From Neostapfia colusana (taxonomy: Eukaryota; Streptophyta; Magnoliopsida; Poales; Poaceae), in the NCBI GenBank assembly GCA_030760725.1, contig JASWHV010000005.1:95362622-95426621 (forward strand): a stretch of 64,000 bases of DNA. The letters run 5' to 3'. Of the stretch, positions 21,671 through 32,662 are shown piece after piece. Within the stretch, counting starts at the first letter, position 1. Each line of letters opens with the position of its first letter. The notes under the pieces are model-generated. The model made no database searches and was not told the DNA's origin. It worked only from the letters and a program-made list of their open reading frames with translations. The translations under genes and the position numbers were made by a program.

Positions 21671-23407
21671 TTCAGTTTTAAATAAATTCCTTATATTAAA
21701 CTACTACACCTTTTCACTACCAAGTATGTATGAAAAGTATTTTTCTTCTCCATATGTGCCTTCAGAATTTCTACCAACCCTAAACTGAATTCTTTGGATT
21801 TTAGAAACTCCATTTATCATTTGCTAGTTGCTATATTTTTCAGATTTATTCTCCTTTGCATAAATGTGTATTTTATTATGAAATTATTAATACACATCAT
21901 CTAAACAGAATAGGTTCTGGTCCTAAATAATTTAATAACATATTTTGACCTTTGCCTCTGATGTAAACTATTTTATAATTATTTTACCTATTTTCTATAA
22001 CTATTCTTTACTTAAAAATGTGTCCCTAAATGTGAATAATAAATTAAACAGATTCAATTCTGTCCAAAATATGTTTTTATCTCACTCCAAAATTTTCTAA
22101 ACACTGAGAAAGTCTTTAACTTAATTTTGACAATATGTTTGTCCCACTTTTTAATTTTTAAACACTTGTTACATATTCAATTTTCTAAATTAAATACTAA
22201 ACAGGGTTAAAAAGTAAACTCACCCCATTACAGGATCTATAATATTATTTTCAGAATTTCCAGGGGTCTAGCTACACTTATCAGAGGTGTTTTTCCTAAT
22301 TTTTATTAAGTCCAGGGGCTAAAACTGATTTTTAAATGAATTTACATGATTTTCTGGAGTTCCAGGGGCTAGATCTAAAGTTTCCGGGGCTAGCTCTTAA
22401 TTCCCAAGAACCCCAGGGGGTAGCACGTAAGAATTCCAGTCTTTATAATGCGGGGCTGATGTGGACCGTCCGATTTTAAACCGACGGCTGAGATTATAAC
22501 ATCGAACCGGTACGCGGGGATTTAAACCCTACCGTACGATTTAAAATAAACGGCGCACAAGCGGCCACGTCGCTCTGATCGAGCGCGGGCGGCGCTGCCG
22601 GCGGCGCACGGCGGCGGGAAGCGGCGATCTCGCCGGAAACTTTCGGATCCTCGAGAATTCTGCCTAGAACTGTGATCTTATGGCATAGATCGGTAGAGGG
22701 GAGGTCGGGGATCTCACCTCGGGGGTTTTCTTGAGCTCGGGGGTCCTGGAAAGTGATCGGCGGCGAGGTCCGAGGCAAAACCACGGCGAAGCTCGTCGGC
22801 GCTGTGTTTACACCGTAAGTCTCCGAGTTTTGTGCACCTGCAAAGCTCCCCGGAGGCGGTGGATCAAGACCAGCGAGTTAGATCAGAGTTTCCGAGCTTA
22901 GATCGGCCAGAATTCACCGGCGAAGTCTCGGTGCTCACCGGAGTAAAAATCGGCGATCGCGTGGGAAAAACCGATCGGGGCTGGGGTTTTTATAGCCGGG
23001 GGAGGGCGGTGGGTCAGTTGTGATCGAGTTTGAGTCTTCTGGGACCGGAATTCGGGCTGAGGGACGCGGTATTCCGATCGGTTAAGATCGCGCGCGCGCG
23101 GGAGAGAGTCCGGGGTCGGCGCGAGCGAGGTTGGGGATGACAGGTGGGTCCCACCTGTCTGTGAGGGATAGCGCGGCGCGCGGCTGCGGGCTGGCGCGGG
23201 GGAAATTGGGCCGGCTGGCGGGTTTCGGCCCACTGGCCGGTTTTTTCCCGTTTTCTCTTTTTCTTTTTCCATTTCTTTTCTGATTTGAGTCTAATTTGAA
23301 TTCCAGTTTGAATTTGAATTTTTGCAAAACATGCAACACGTCCAAAAATTTTTAAATTCCCCCCTGAACATGGTTTAGGGTTTTGAATCAAAATTTGGGG
23401 TGTTACA
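19956..23407 (-). repeat. G2 3' LTR
   Basis: 3452 bp. Differs from the 5' LTR (3440 bp) mainly by the (TA)n(TG)n run, a 3-bp indel near 23140 and a 1-bp indel near 19995. GC-rich, CpG-rich sequence at about 22450-23250 surrounds its TATA box; the rest is AT-rich. Internal open frames on both strands look fortuitous. Confidence 0.95.
21634..21670. repeat. (TA)n(TG)n microsatellite in G2 3' LTR
   Basis: 27 bp of TA repeats followed by TG repeats. The 5' LTR copy at 30902-30928 has 19 bp of TA and one TG unit fewer. Confidence 0.9.
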
Positions 23408-23445
23408 GCTCTACCCCCCTTAAAAGAAATCTCGTCCTCGAGATT
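23408..23445 (-). other. G2 polypurine tract and palindrome
   Basis: On the minus strand AATCTCG and CGAGATT (23428-23445, 4-base spacer) precede AAGGGGGGTAGAGC, which abuts the 3' LTR. Same arrangement as in G1. Confidence 0.85.
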
Positions 23446-23452
23446 GGTGTTT

Positions 23453-26400
23453 CTAAGAAAACAATTCCGGAAATTGTGCCTTGAGCTCATCTTCCCGTTC
23501 CCAGGTGGCTTCCTCTTCTGAGTGATGCTTCCACTGCACCTTGCACATCCGGATTCTCTTGTTTCTGGTGAGGCGTTCCATCGTCTCCAAAATCTTGTAT
23601 GGTTGCTCGGCATAAGACAAATCCTCAGCTACATCCACTTCATTCATGGGTAACACCTCTTCAGGCGTCCTCAGACATTTCTTGAGTTGTGACACATGGA
23701 ATACATCGTGCACGTCCGATAGATGAACCGGTAACTCTAATTGGTACGCCACTTCGCCTTTCCTTTCCAAAACTTGAAAGGGTACGATGTATCGAGGTGA
23801 CAACTTCCCTTTCACCTTGAACCGACGAAGTCCTCTGATAGGGGACACCTTGAGATAAACATAGTCTCCCACGTTGAAAACGAGCTCTCTTCTTCGTACA
23901 TCAGCATAACTCTTCTGGCGTGTTTGTGCTATCCTCAAGTTGTTGTGAATCTCCCTCACCTTCGCCTCGGCTTCTTGTAGCACTTCTGGACCAAACACTT
24001 TACTTTCTCCTGTTTGGTTCCAAAATAGGGGAGTTCTGCACTTCCTTCCATACAAAGCTTCAAACGGTGACATCTTCATACTAGCTTGATAGCTGTTGTT
24101 ATAGGAAAACTCCGCATACGGTAAGTTCTTGTCCCAACTCCTATTGTTTTTGAGTGCACATGCCCTTAACATATCTTCAAGGATCTGATTGGTTCTCTCC
24201 GTCTGCCCGTCAGTTTGGGGATGATAGGCAGAGCTGAAGTTCAGATGGGTTCCCATGGTTTCATGCAACTTCTGCCAAAACCTCGAGGTGAACTGTGTCC
24301 CTCGGTCCGACACTATCTTCTTTGGCACTCCATGGTAACACACAATCCTTGACATGTACAATTCTGCCAATTTGGATCCGCTGTAGCTTTCTTTCACAGG
24401 GATGAAATGAGCTACCTTGGTTAGCCTATCAATAATGACCCATATTGAATCATACCCGGATTGGGTCCTAGGCAATCCCACGACAAAATCCATGCTGATT
24501 TCTTCCCACTTCCATTCAGGCACTTTGAGTGGTTGCAATAATCCCGCGGGTCGTTGATGTTCTGCTTTCACCAACTGACATGTGTCACATAGGGCAACAT
24601 GTTCCGCGACATCTCGCTTCATGCCATACCACCAATACCTGCTCTTGAGGTCCTGGTACATCTTCGTACTCCCAGGATGAATGGAATAGTCAGAATCGTG
24701 AGCCTACTTCAAAATTAATTCACGGATCTCCTTTACTTCTGGCACACAGATCCTTTCCCCGTGCCACACCGTTCCTTGTTCATCCTCTCTAAAACCAGGA
24801 GCTTTACTTTCCTTGATGAGCTGTCTGATCTCTTGTATCTTCTCATCATTCTTTTGGCCCTCCCGTATGTCTTGCTCAAGTGTGGAGTCCACTTCCATGG
24901 CGATGGCTTCACCACTATTTACTAGACATAGATTGAGCCTTATAATCTCGTCCTTCAATTCTGCGGGCATGTCCTTCAAGCTCAACTTATTGACCTGCAC
25001 TTTCCGACTCAAAGCATCGGCCACGACGTTTGCTTTCCCGGGATGATAGTTGATGCCCACATCAAAGTCATTGATTAGCTCTAACCATCTCCTTTGTCTG
25101 AGGTTGAGATCTGGCTGTGTGAATATGTACTTCAAACTCTTATGATCCGTATATATCTCTGTCCTCTTCCCCATCAAATAGTGCCGCCAAATTCTCAACA
25201 CGTGTACCACTGCAGCTAGTTTTAGGTCATGTGTAGCATAGTTCTTCTTGTGCTTCCGAAGCTGCCGGGATGCATATGCCACGACATGTCCTTCTTGCAT
25301 GAGAACACATCCCAACCCGTTTCCAGAGGCATCGCAGTACACTGTGAAATTCTTCTGCATATCTGGCATAACCAACACTGGGGCTGTTGTCAATCTCTTC
25401 TTTAGCTCCTGAAAGCTCGTATCGCACTGTCGCGTCCAGGTGAATGTGATTCCCTTTTCCAACAGTTTGGTGAGAGGTCTCGAGATTTTGGAGAATCCCT
25501 CAATAAACCGTCGATAGTAGCCAGCCAATCCCAAAAAGCTTCGAACTTCCCCGACATTTTCAGGGATTTTCCACTTCTGGATATCTTCGATTTTGGCGGG
25601 ATCTACGGAGATTCCTCCCTCCGAGATGATATGTCCTAAAAAAGGGAACTCTCTTCAGCCAAAACTCACACTTGCTCAACTTGGCATATAGTTGGTGTTC
25701 TCTCAGCCTCTGTAACACCAACCTTAGATGTTTCTCATGTTCTTCTTCATCTTTGGAGAAGACGAGAATATCATCTATGAAAACCACCACAAATTTGTCT
25801 AGATATTCCATGAATACCTTGTTCATGAGGTACATGAAATATGCCGGGGCATTGGTTAGCCCGAAAGGCATGACAGTGTATTCATACAGTCCGTACCGAG
25901 ATATGAAAGCTGTCTTGGGAATATCAGATTGCCTTATCTTGAGTTGGTGGTATCCCGACCTGAGATCAATTTTCGAGAACACACAAGCTCCCCTCAACTG
26001 ATCAAACAAGTCTTCAATGCGGGGTAATGGGTACTTGTTCTTAATGGTTACCTCATTCAAGGCACGGTAATCCACGCATAACCTTTGGGTTCCGTCTTTC
26101 TTAGGCACAAATATCACCGGAGCTCCCCATGGTGAGGAACTAGGGCGAACATACCCCTTCTCCGTCAATTCTCTCAAATGATCCTTGAGCTCTTGTAGCT
26201 GCTTGGAGTCCATTCGATAAGGTCTCTTGTATATCGGGGCTGTTCCCGGTACTAGCTCAATTGCGAATTCCACGTCACGGTCGGGAGGCATACCTGGCAA
26301 CTCCTCCGGAAAAACATCTGGATATTCCCTGATAGTCCTGATTTCCTCAACTTTCACCTCCACTTGATTTAATTTAATGTCCCTCCTAGGCTCGTGTATT

Positions 26401-27923
26401 GTTATGAACTTCACTCTGGTACCACTGGGGTGAGTTAGTTCCACCGTTCTGGTCGAACAATGGATGATTCCTTTATGTTTGATCAACCAATCCATACCCA
26501 AAATAATATCTATCCCTTGTGAATCTATCACTATGAGGTTAGCAGTAAATACTACCCCATTAATGTCTAGGTTCACTTTGGGACACACTTGTCTTGTCCT
26601 TATTTCTCCACCTGGAGAGTTTACGGCTAGCATATGGTTCATTTGTGTGGTTGCAAGGTCATGCTTCTTAACAAACCCTTGAGCAATGAACGAGTGGGTA
26701 GCACCAGAATCAAACAGCAGAGTTGCAAGGTGTAAATTGGCAGGAAACTTACCAACTACCACGTCGGGTGCCTCTTGTGCTTCCTCCATAGTGACATGGT
26801 TCACCCATCCTCTCATTACATTCTGCTGTTGTGGCGGCGCAGGCTTCTTCTTTGGACATTTATGGGCGTAGTGCCCCACTTCACCACAGCTGAAACATTG
26901 CACCCCAATCTTAGATGCTTGGCCCTTGTTGTCTTGGGGTTGGTTTGGGGGTCCTTGCACTGCTGGTCGAGGTGGATATGCGGGGCGAGGCTGCTGCACA
27001 AACTGACGTTGCGACTGTGCTGGTACTGCAGGAGGCCTGAAATTTGGGTTGTACCCTCTCGGTGCTGAATAGGGTACCGCAGCACGGCTCGTCTGCCCCG
27101 TAGGTTGCTGCATCAAACGTGGGCGGGTGTTGCTCCCTGAGGCTTGATGTGACCACCCAGCCTTCCTCTTATTCTCATTTTCCAGGGCCTTTAGCTTCCT
27201 TTCCACCACAAATGCTCTGTCCACCATCTTTTGAAAGCTTTCATACTCATTTGAGGACATTGCACACTGCATCTCTGCGGTAAGTCCTTCCACGAAACAA
27301 TCTTGTTTCTGCTCATCAGTCTCTATGTCTCGTGGAGCATAACGGGATAGTTGAGTAAATTTAGTGAGGTATTCCCTCACCGTCATGTTTCCCTGCTGCA
27401 GTCCCAAAAACTCCTTCCTCTTGTTTTTGAGTTCACCTCTTGGGATGTAATGGTTGCGGAAGCTACGCTTGAACTCTTCCCAAGTGATGTTCTCAGGGTC
27501 ATGATGGGCAGCCACGTAGGCGGTCCACCAATCAGCAGCAGGTCCATGCAATTGATGAGAGGCAAACAGCACCCTCTCATACCCTTGGCATTGTATAATC
27601 CTCATCTTACTTTCAATGGTCTTCAGCCAATCATCTGCCTCCAGAGGTTCAGCAGCACTTGCAAACTTTGGAGGTTGAGTTCCTAGAAACTCACTCAACC
27701 TTGGTTGGCGTGGTGCAGCTTGTGGAGGTGGAACTTGATGCAAGTTGGCCACCACTTGAGTCAAGTTCTGGATGAGCTGATTTTGATTCTCCAGCATTTG
27801 GTGGAGAGGGTCAACTTCTTCACGGCGACCACCCCTGTCCTGGCCTCCAGAAAGATGAGGGTTGCACGCCTCATCGTTGTTGTTGGCGGGGTTGGCAGCA
27901 CGTCCTTTTCCTCTTCCGGCCAT
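23453..27923 (-). pseudogene. G2 gag-pol with one frameshift and one nonsense codon
   Basis: Starts at ATG 27923 (MAGRGKGRAANPANN). Order: coiled-coil-like Gln/Asn-rich N-terminus, Retrotrans_gag (EADDWLKTIESKM, DWWTAYV), zinc knuckle CFSCGEVGHYAHKC, protease (LLFDSGATHSFI), RT (VFIDDILVFS), RNase H (YCDASGNGLGCVLMQ; TDHKSLKYIF), integrase (DFVVGLP, VSDRGTQF, DGQTERTNQ) and a chromodomain-like end (MCKVQWKHHSEEEATWERED). A frameshift at a T run near 25638-25643 breaks RT. A stop at 24701-24703 separates RNase H from integrase. Otherwise all domains are present and well conserved, so the element is recently dead. Gag resembles that of G4. Confidence 0.95.
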
Positions 27924-28225
27924 CTGGCAGAATCAACCAATGTTAATTTGAAAGCATTTAGTATCATCTTACTACTTTCACTTGTTTGTACTTTGAAGTG
28001 TTGAGGCTTGGTTATACTTTTCTGAGGGTTCATTTCTCACACAAAAACAAATGAAATATTATTTCATGTGGGTTCACACACCAAAGCAAAACAATTCGAA
28101 GACGAGGCTGTGGACAATTGCTCACGGCTTCCACAACTCACGTCACACACCAAGCATTATCACACCATTAACTACGTAACGACTCGACTACTCGACCTCT
28201 TACTTGCTAAGGGAAAGACTCTACA

Positions 28226-29005
28226 CTACTCGTCCTCTTGAGCTGGCTCCTCGGGATCTTCCTCCTCATTTCGGCTACCTTCTAACTCTGCTTTGGGTGG
28301 GGAGGCTGCTGGTGGAGAAGTGCGACGACGCCTGATCGCTCGGCGATCCGGGGAGTCAGGAGTCCATGTATCACTCACGGTGACACACAGTTCATTCCCA
28401 TCTCCTCTTTCTCTCGCCTTTAAGCAAGCTCGCAGCAACGCCTCCGTTTCCTTCAGGGTGTCTCGGACATCCGGAAGCTCTTGTTGACACTCCTGCAGTC
28501 GAGTGCTGAGCATAGCAGCATCCTCCAAGCACAAGTCCATGTGCTCATGGGAAGTCCCTTGATGCACCGGTGGGTACTTGTACTCCGTGGTACCACTCTC
28601 ACGTTGGAGGACATACATGTACTCAGTTTTGTCCAAGTGGCGACGATAGATGTGACTCTGGCAGGTGATGGCCTCCCAGGTGACATCTTTCTCCGCGTCA
28701 ACTTGTGTTGCTCGACAAGCTGGAGAGTGGTGAATCTTAAGCAGCTGATTCTCGTGTATAATCCTCATCTCCGAACTCCATTCTTCCCTCTTCTCACGGA
28801 TGGTCCTGGTGGAGTTATAGTGGATGATTAGCTTGCCCGTATTTCCGGCGGCTTCGAGCATACGTCGAAGACGGCGCAACAAGTCTCCTACTGCCAATCC
28901 GTAGGAAAGGTACGTCACTGGATGACTCTCCTCTCTTTCTGCAAGGGCAACTACGGGAACTCTCCCTCCTGTGGACTTGCGAGCGGTGCGAATCATGCGA
29001 ACCAT
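28226..29005 (-). CDS. G2 ORF0: 259-residue protein with a histone H3 tail-like N-terminus
   Basis: Complete frame from ATG 29005 to the stop at 28226, between primer binding site and gag and on the same strand. Residues 7-14 are TARKSTGG at exactly the positions they hold in histone H3 (counting Met as 1). With R3, P17, L21 and A22, 13 of the first 22 residues agree with the H3 tail, covering the H3 Lys9-Ser10 site. Beyond residue 22 nothing resembles a histone fold. Residues about 155-200 (LSTRLQECQQEL, LKETEALLRACL) look helical or coiled-coil, residues about 222-228 are very basic (RRAIRRRR), and the tail is strongly acidic. I do not recognise the family; function is unknown. G4, a related family, has only a 0.48-kb leader and no such frame. 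An acceptor-like TTTTAG precedes the ATG. Confidence 0.7.
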   Translation of the reverse strand: MVRMIRTARKSTGGRVPVVALAEREESHPVTYLSYGLAVGDLLRRLRRMLEAAGNTGKLIIHYNSTRTIREKREEWSSEMRIIHENQLLKIHHSPACRATQVDAEKDVTWEAITCQSHIYRRHLDKTEYMYVLQRESGTTEYKYPPVHQGTSHEHMDLCLEDAAMLSTRLQECQQELPDVRDTLKETEALLRACLKARERGDGNELCVTVSDTWTPDSPDRRAIRRRRTSPPAASPPKAELEGSRNEEEDPEEPAQEDE

Positions 29006-29222
29006 CTAAAACAAAAAGAATTTAAAATTAGGTTAGATAAAATCTCAAACAAAAATCCTATTTTGAATGAAAGTTGGGGTAAGATGAAGAAAATAACTCT
29101 TTAAATAACGCTTTTCAACCCACACCTTGGAAAATAGTTTTTAAGAAAATAGGGCCCTTAAATACGTCCATTTCTACCTAGGTCCACGTTCCTACGGGCA
29201 ACCTTGGCTCTGATACCACCTC
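29006..29222 (-). other. G2 leader with primer binding site
   Basis: The minus strand reads TGGTATCAGAGCC at 29218-29206, two to five bases from the 5' LTR end, complementary to initiator tRNA-Met. A donor-like CTAG|GTAGAAAT (GT at 29177-29176) follows. Paired with the acceptor-like sites before ORF0 (29006) or gag (27924), it could make alternative mRNAs. Confidence 0.85.
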
Positions 29223-29261
29223 TGTCACACCCGGATTTTCCGAAGAAACAACCAAGTGAAT

Positions 29262-29300
29262 ATCACATGTATGCCAGGATCATTTTCTCATACATGTGAT
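29262..29300 (-). other. hairpin near the 3' end of the G2 LTR
   Basis: ATCACATGTATG (29262-29273) pairs with CATACATGTGAT (29289-29300) around a 15-nt loop starting CCAGGAT (plus-strand reading). The other LTR has it at 19995-20031. G4 has a different stem around CCCAGGAT at the same place (38380-38411). Confidence 0.7.
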
Positions 29301-32244
29301 GACAAATAGTGAAGCATCATTTATTACAAGCCAGGTGTTGAATATAAATAAGTCTTACATCGCAAATGTCTCAATGGACACTAATGCTTCATCACAAGTA
29401 AATAAACTAGCAGCGGAATATTATTCTTTAGGGCTCCATCACAGGCGTTGCCCGGGGGTCTTCATGAACCTAAAAACCTTCCTCGGGTCCAAAGTCTTGG
29501 TCATTATACACCACCTCATTATCTTGACCTGAGCAGCAATATAAACCAACAAATATGCAAGGTTGAGTACCAATGGTACTCAGCAAGTGTGGGAAAATTA
29601 TATCATGCATGGCTAGAACAAGGAGAGGTTGAACTCATGGTTAAAGCACTATGCAATTAATACCTATCACCTTAGCTTATCAAGCATTTACATTACTACA
29701 CAGGTGAAATGGTCCCAATCTCCCATCCCGTCATCATAATCCAATAACCATAACATCATTTCCAATGTTAAGCTTCCCGCTTAACTTCCAAAACCATCAA
29801 TCCCCTAATCATGAATAAGTCCAGGCCGCTCTTGACCGTGAGCACGGCTGTCAAGACAGTTTTGACTCTGCAGAGTTTGTACCACTGTACCCACATGTAG
29901 TGATTTCATCCCCCGTTGCCGGGTGGACTAAAAGAACCTCCATTATGCCAGTGGCTACGATCCACATTCACACTTCCCAGGTGTGCAGCCAGGAGATCAC
30001 TACGAAGCCTTTACAAAGGGATTCCCGACGAGCGTGGGCCCACTGAGGTTTCACCCCTAACAGCATACAAGAGGCTCCAACCCCGCTGCAGTGGCCCCCT
30101 CTTGAGCCTTGCGGTTCATATGGTAGTCCAGCTGACACCTATTCCCCGCACCATCCAACACACCCATACTACGCCGGGGATATACCTAATTAATTGGCCA
30201 AGCTGCCCCATCTCAGCATGTGGTTGGCACTGTAAAGCCGGGTTACATGCTCCATGAACCGGTCCTTAGGATCCAGGCAAGTACTAAACACAAACCCAAG
30301 TCTCGTGCACCCAGCACACAACCAAAACATCCAACTTGCCTTGATCCCTACCTCTACATAACTCTCAATAGCTCATTCAAGAGTATGGTATAATAAACTG
30401 ATGATCTCATATCCCAAATATCCCATTCTAAGCATGGCTAAGCATATGCATGTAAATAAATAACATGTCAAAATAAATCCCAACCCAAGCTACAAGGAAA
30501 CAAGGTATTGCAATTCTAGGGAAACTTCCTAACATGGGTTTCATATTTAACTTGACAATGCAAATAATTCTATCTACACATCCTAGCATAGGATCAAAGT
30601 GGTCAAGGACACTTGCCTCCTTCTTGCTGCTCTTGAAATGGGTAGTCCTGGTCTTGGAAAGGAATAACTTGCTCTTGAGCAGGTTCTACATCACACCATC
30701 ACACATAGCAAAAGAAAAACAACAATCCATAAGACATAGTTCACACTTCCACTTCATACAAACCACACATTCATATTTATGAAATTCATTCACCATTCTA
30801 TGTGTTGTGGTTACTCTGTGTGTGTTGATCTGTGGCTTGCATACACTTTTATTTTTATGTATATGATTCCTACTTTGGTGTTCATATTTATACTTACATA
30901 CTATATATATATATATATATGTGTGTGTTTCAGTTTTAAATAAATTCCTTATATTAAACTACTACACCTTTTCACTACCAAGTATGTATGAAAAGTATTT
31001 TTCTTCTCCATATGTGCCTTCAGAATTTCTACCAACCCTAAACTGAATTCTTTGGATTTTAGAAACTCCATTTATCATTTGCTAGTTGCTATATTTTTCA
31101 GATTTATTCTCCTATGCATAAATGTGTATTTTATTATGAAATTAGCAATACACATCATCTAAACAGAATAGGTTCTGGTCCTAAATAATTTAATAACATA
31201 TTTTGACCTTTGCCTCTGATGTAAACTATTTTATAATTATTTTACCTATTTTCTATAACTATTCTTTACTTAAAAATGTGTCCCTAAATGTGAATAATAA
31301 ATTAAACAGATTCAATTCTGTCCAAAATATGTTTTTATCTCACTCCAAAATTTTCTAAACACTGAGAAAGTCTTTAACTTAATTTTGACAATATGTTTGT
31401 CCCACTTTTTATTTTTTAAACACTTGTTACATATTCAATTTTCTAAATTAAATACTAAACAGGGTTAAAAAGTAAACTCACCCCATTACAGGGTCTATAA
31501 TATTATTTTCAGAATTTCCAGGGGTCTAGCTACACTTATCAGAGGTGTTTTTCCTAATTTTTATTAAGTCCAGGGGCTAAAACTGATTTTTAAATGAATT
31601 TACATGATTTTCTGTAGTTCCAGGGGCTAGATCTAAAGTTTCCGGGGCTAGCTCTTAATTCCCAAGAACCCCAGGGGGTAGCACGTAAGAATTCCAGTCT
31701 TTATAATGCGGGGCTGGCGTGGACCGTCCGATTTTAAACCGACGGATGAGATTATAACATCGAACCGGTACGCGGGGATTTAAACCCTACCGTGCGATTT
31801 AAAATAAACGGCGCACAAGCGACCACGTCGCTCTGATCGAGCGCGGGCGGCGCTGCCGGCGGCGCACGGCGGCGGGAAGCGGCGATCTCGCCGGAAACTT
31901 TCGGATCCTCGAGAATTCTGCCTAGAACTGTGATCTTATGGCATAGATCGGTAGAGGGGAGGTCGGGGATCTCACCTCGGGGGTTTTCTTGAGCTCGGGG
32001 GTCCTGGAATGTGATCGGCGGCGAGGTCCGAGGCAAAACCACGGCGAAGCTCGTCGGCGCTGTGTTTACACCGTAAGTCTCCGAGTTTTGTGCACCTGCA
32101 AAGCTCCCCGGAGGCGGTGGATCAAGACCAGCGAGTTAGATCAGAGTTTCCGATCTTAGATCGGCCAGAATTCACCGGCGAAGTCTCGGTGCTCACCGGA
32201 GTAAAAATCGACGATCGCGTGGGAAAAACCGATCGGGGCTGGGG

Positions 32245-32253
32245 TTTTTATAG
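32245..32253 (-). promoter_or_regulatory. TATA box of G2 5' LTR
   Basis: The minus strand reads CTATAAAAA about 410 bp into the LTR within a CpG-rich block. The 3' LTR copy is 22987-22995. This would leave about 3 kb of LTR downstream of the start site. Confidence 0.65.
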
Positions 32254-32662
32254 CCGGGGGAGGGCGGTGGGTCAGTTGTGATCGAGTTTGAGTCTTCTGG
32301 GACCGGAATTCGGGCTGAGGGACGCGGTATTCCGATCGGTTAGGATCGCGCGCGCGCGGGAGAGAGTCCGGGGTCGGCGCGAGTGAGGTTGGGGATGACA
32401 GGGTCCCACCTGTCTGTGAGGGATAGCGCGGCGCGCGGCTGCGGGCTGGCGCGGGGGAAATTGGGCCGGCTGGCGGGTTTCGGCCCACTGGCCGTTTTTT
32501 TCCCGTTTTCTCTTTTTCTTTTTCCATTTCTTTTCTGATTTGAGTCTAATTTGAATTCCAGTTTGAATTTGAATTTTTGCAAAACATGCAACACGTCCAA
32601 AAATTTTTAAATTCCCCTCTGAACATGGTTTAGGGTTTTGAATCAAAATTTGGGGTGTTACA

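Larger units (their letters stand above)
19956..32662 (-). mobile_element. G2: Ty3/gypsy chromovirus with extra upstream ORF, nested in G1 LTR3
   Basis: 12,707 bp with ends TGTCACACCC and GGTGTTACA, flanked by AGAGG at 19951-19955 and 32663-32667. In the sense direction (right to left) it has 5' LTR 29223-32662, primer binding site 29206-29218, ORF0 29005-28226, gag-pol 27923-23453, polypurine tract near 23408-23422 and 3' LTR 19956-23407. The LTRs are nearly identical, so the insertion is young relative to its hosts. LTR layout is related to G4. Confidence 0.95.
29223..32662 (-). repeat. G2 5' LTR
   Basis: 3440 bp, partner of 19956-23407. It is bordered on the left by the primer binding site and on the right by the target duplication AGAGG. 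Confidence 0.95.

Noticed and set aside
22450..23260. CpG-rich block as the promoter island of a host gene
   Set aside because: Repeats at 31710-32500 because it is part of both G2 LTRs and contains the LTR TATA box.
28226..29005. ORF0 as a captured histone H3 gene
   Set aside because: Similarity is limited to the first about 22 residues; no histone fold follows.
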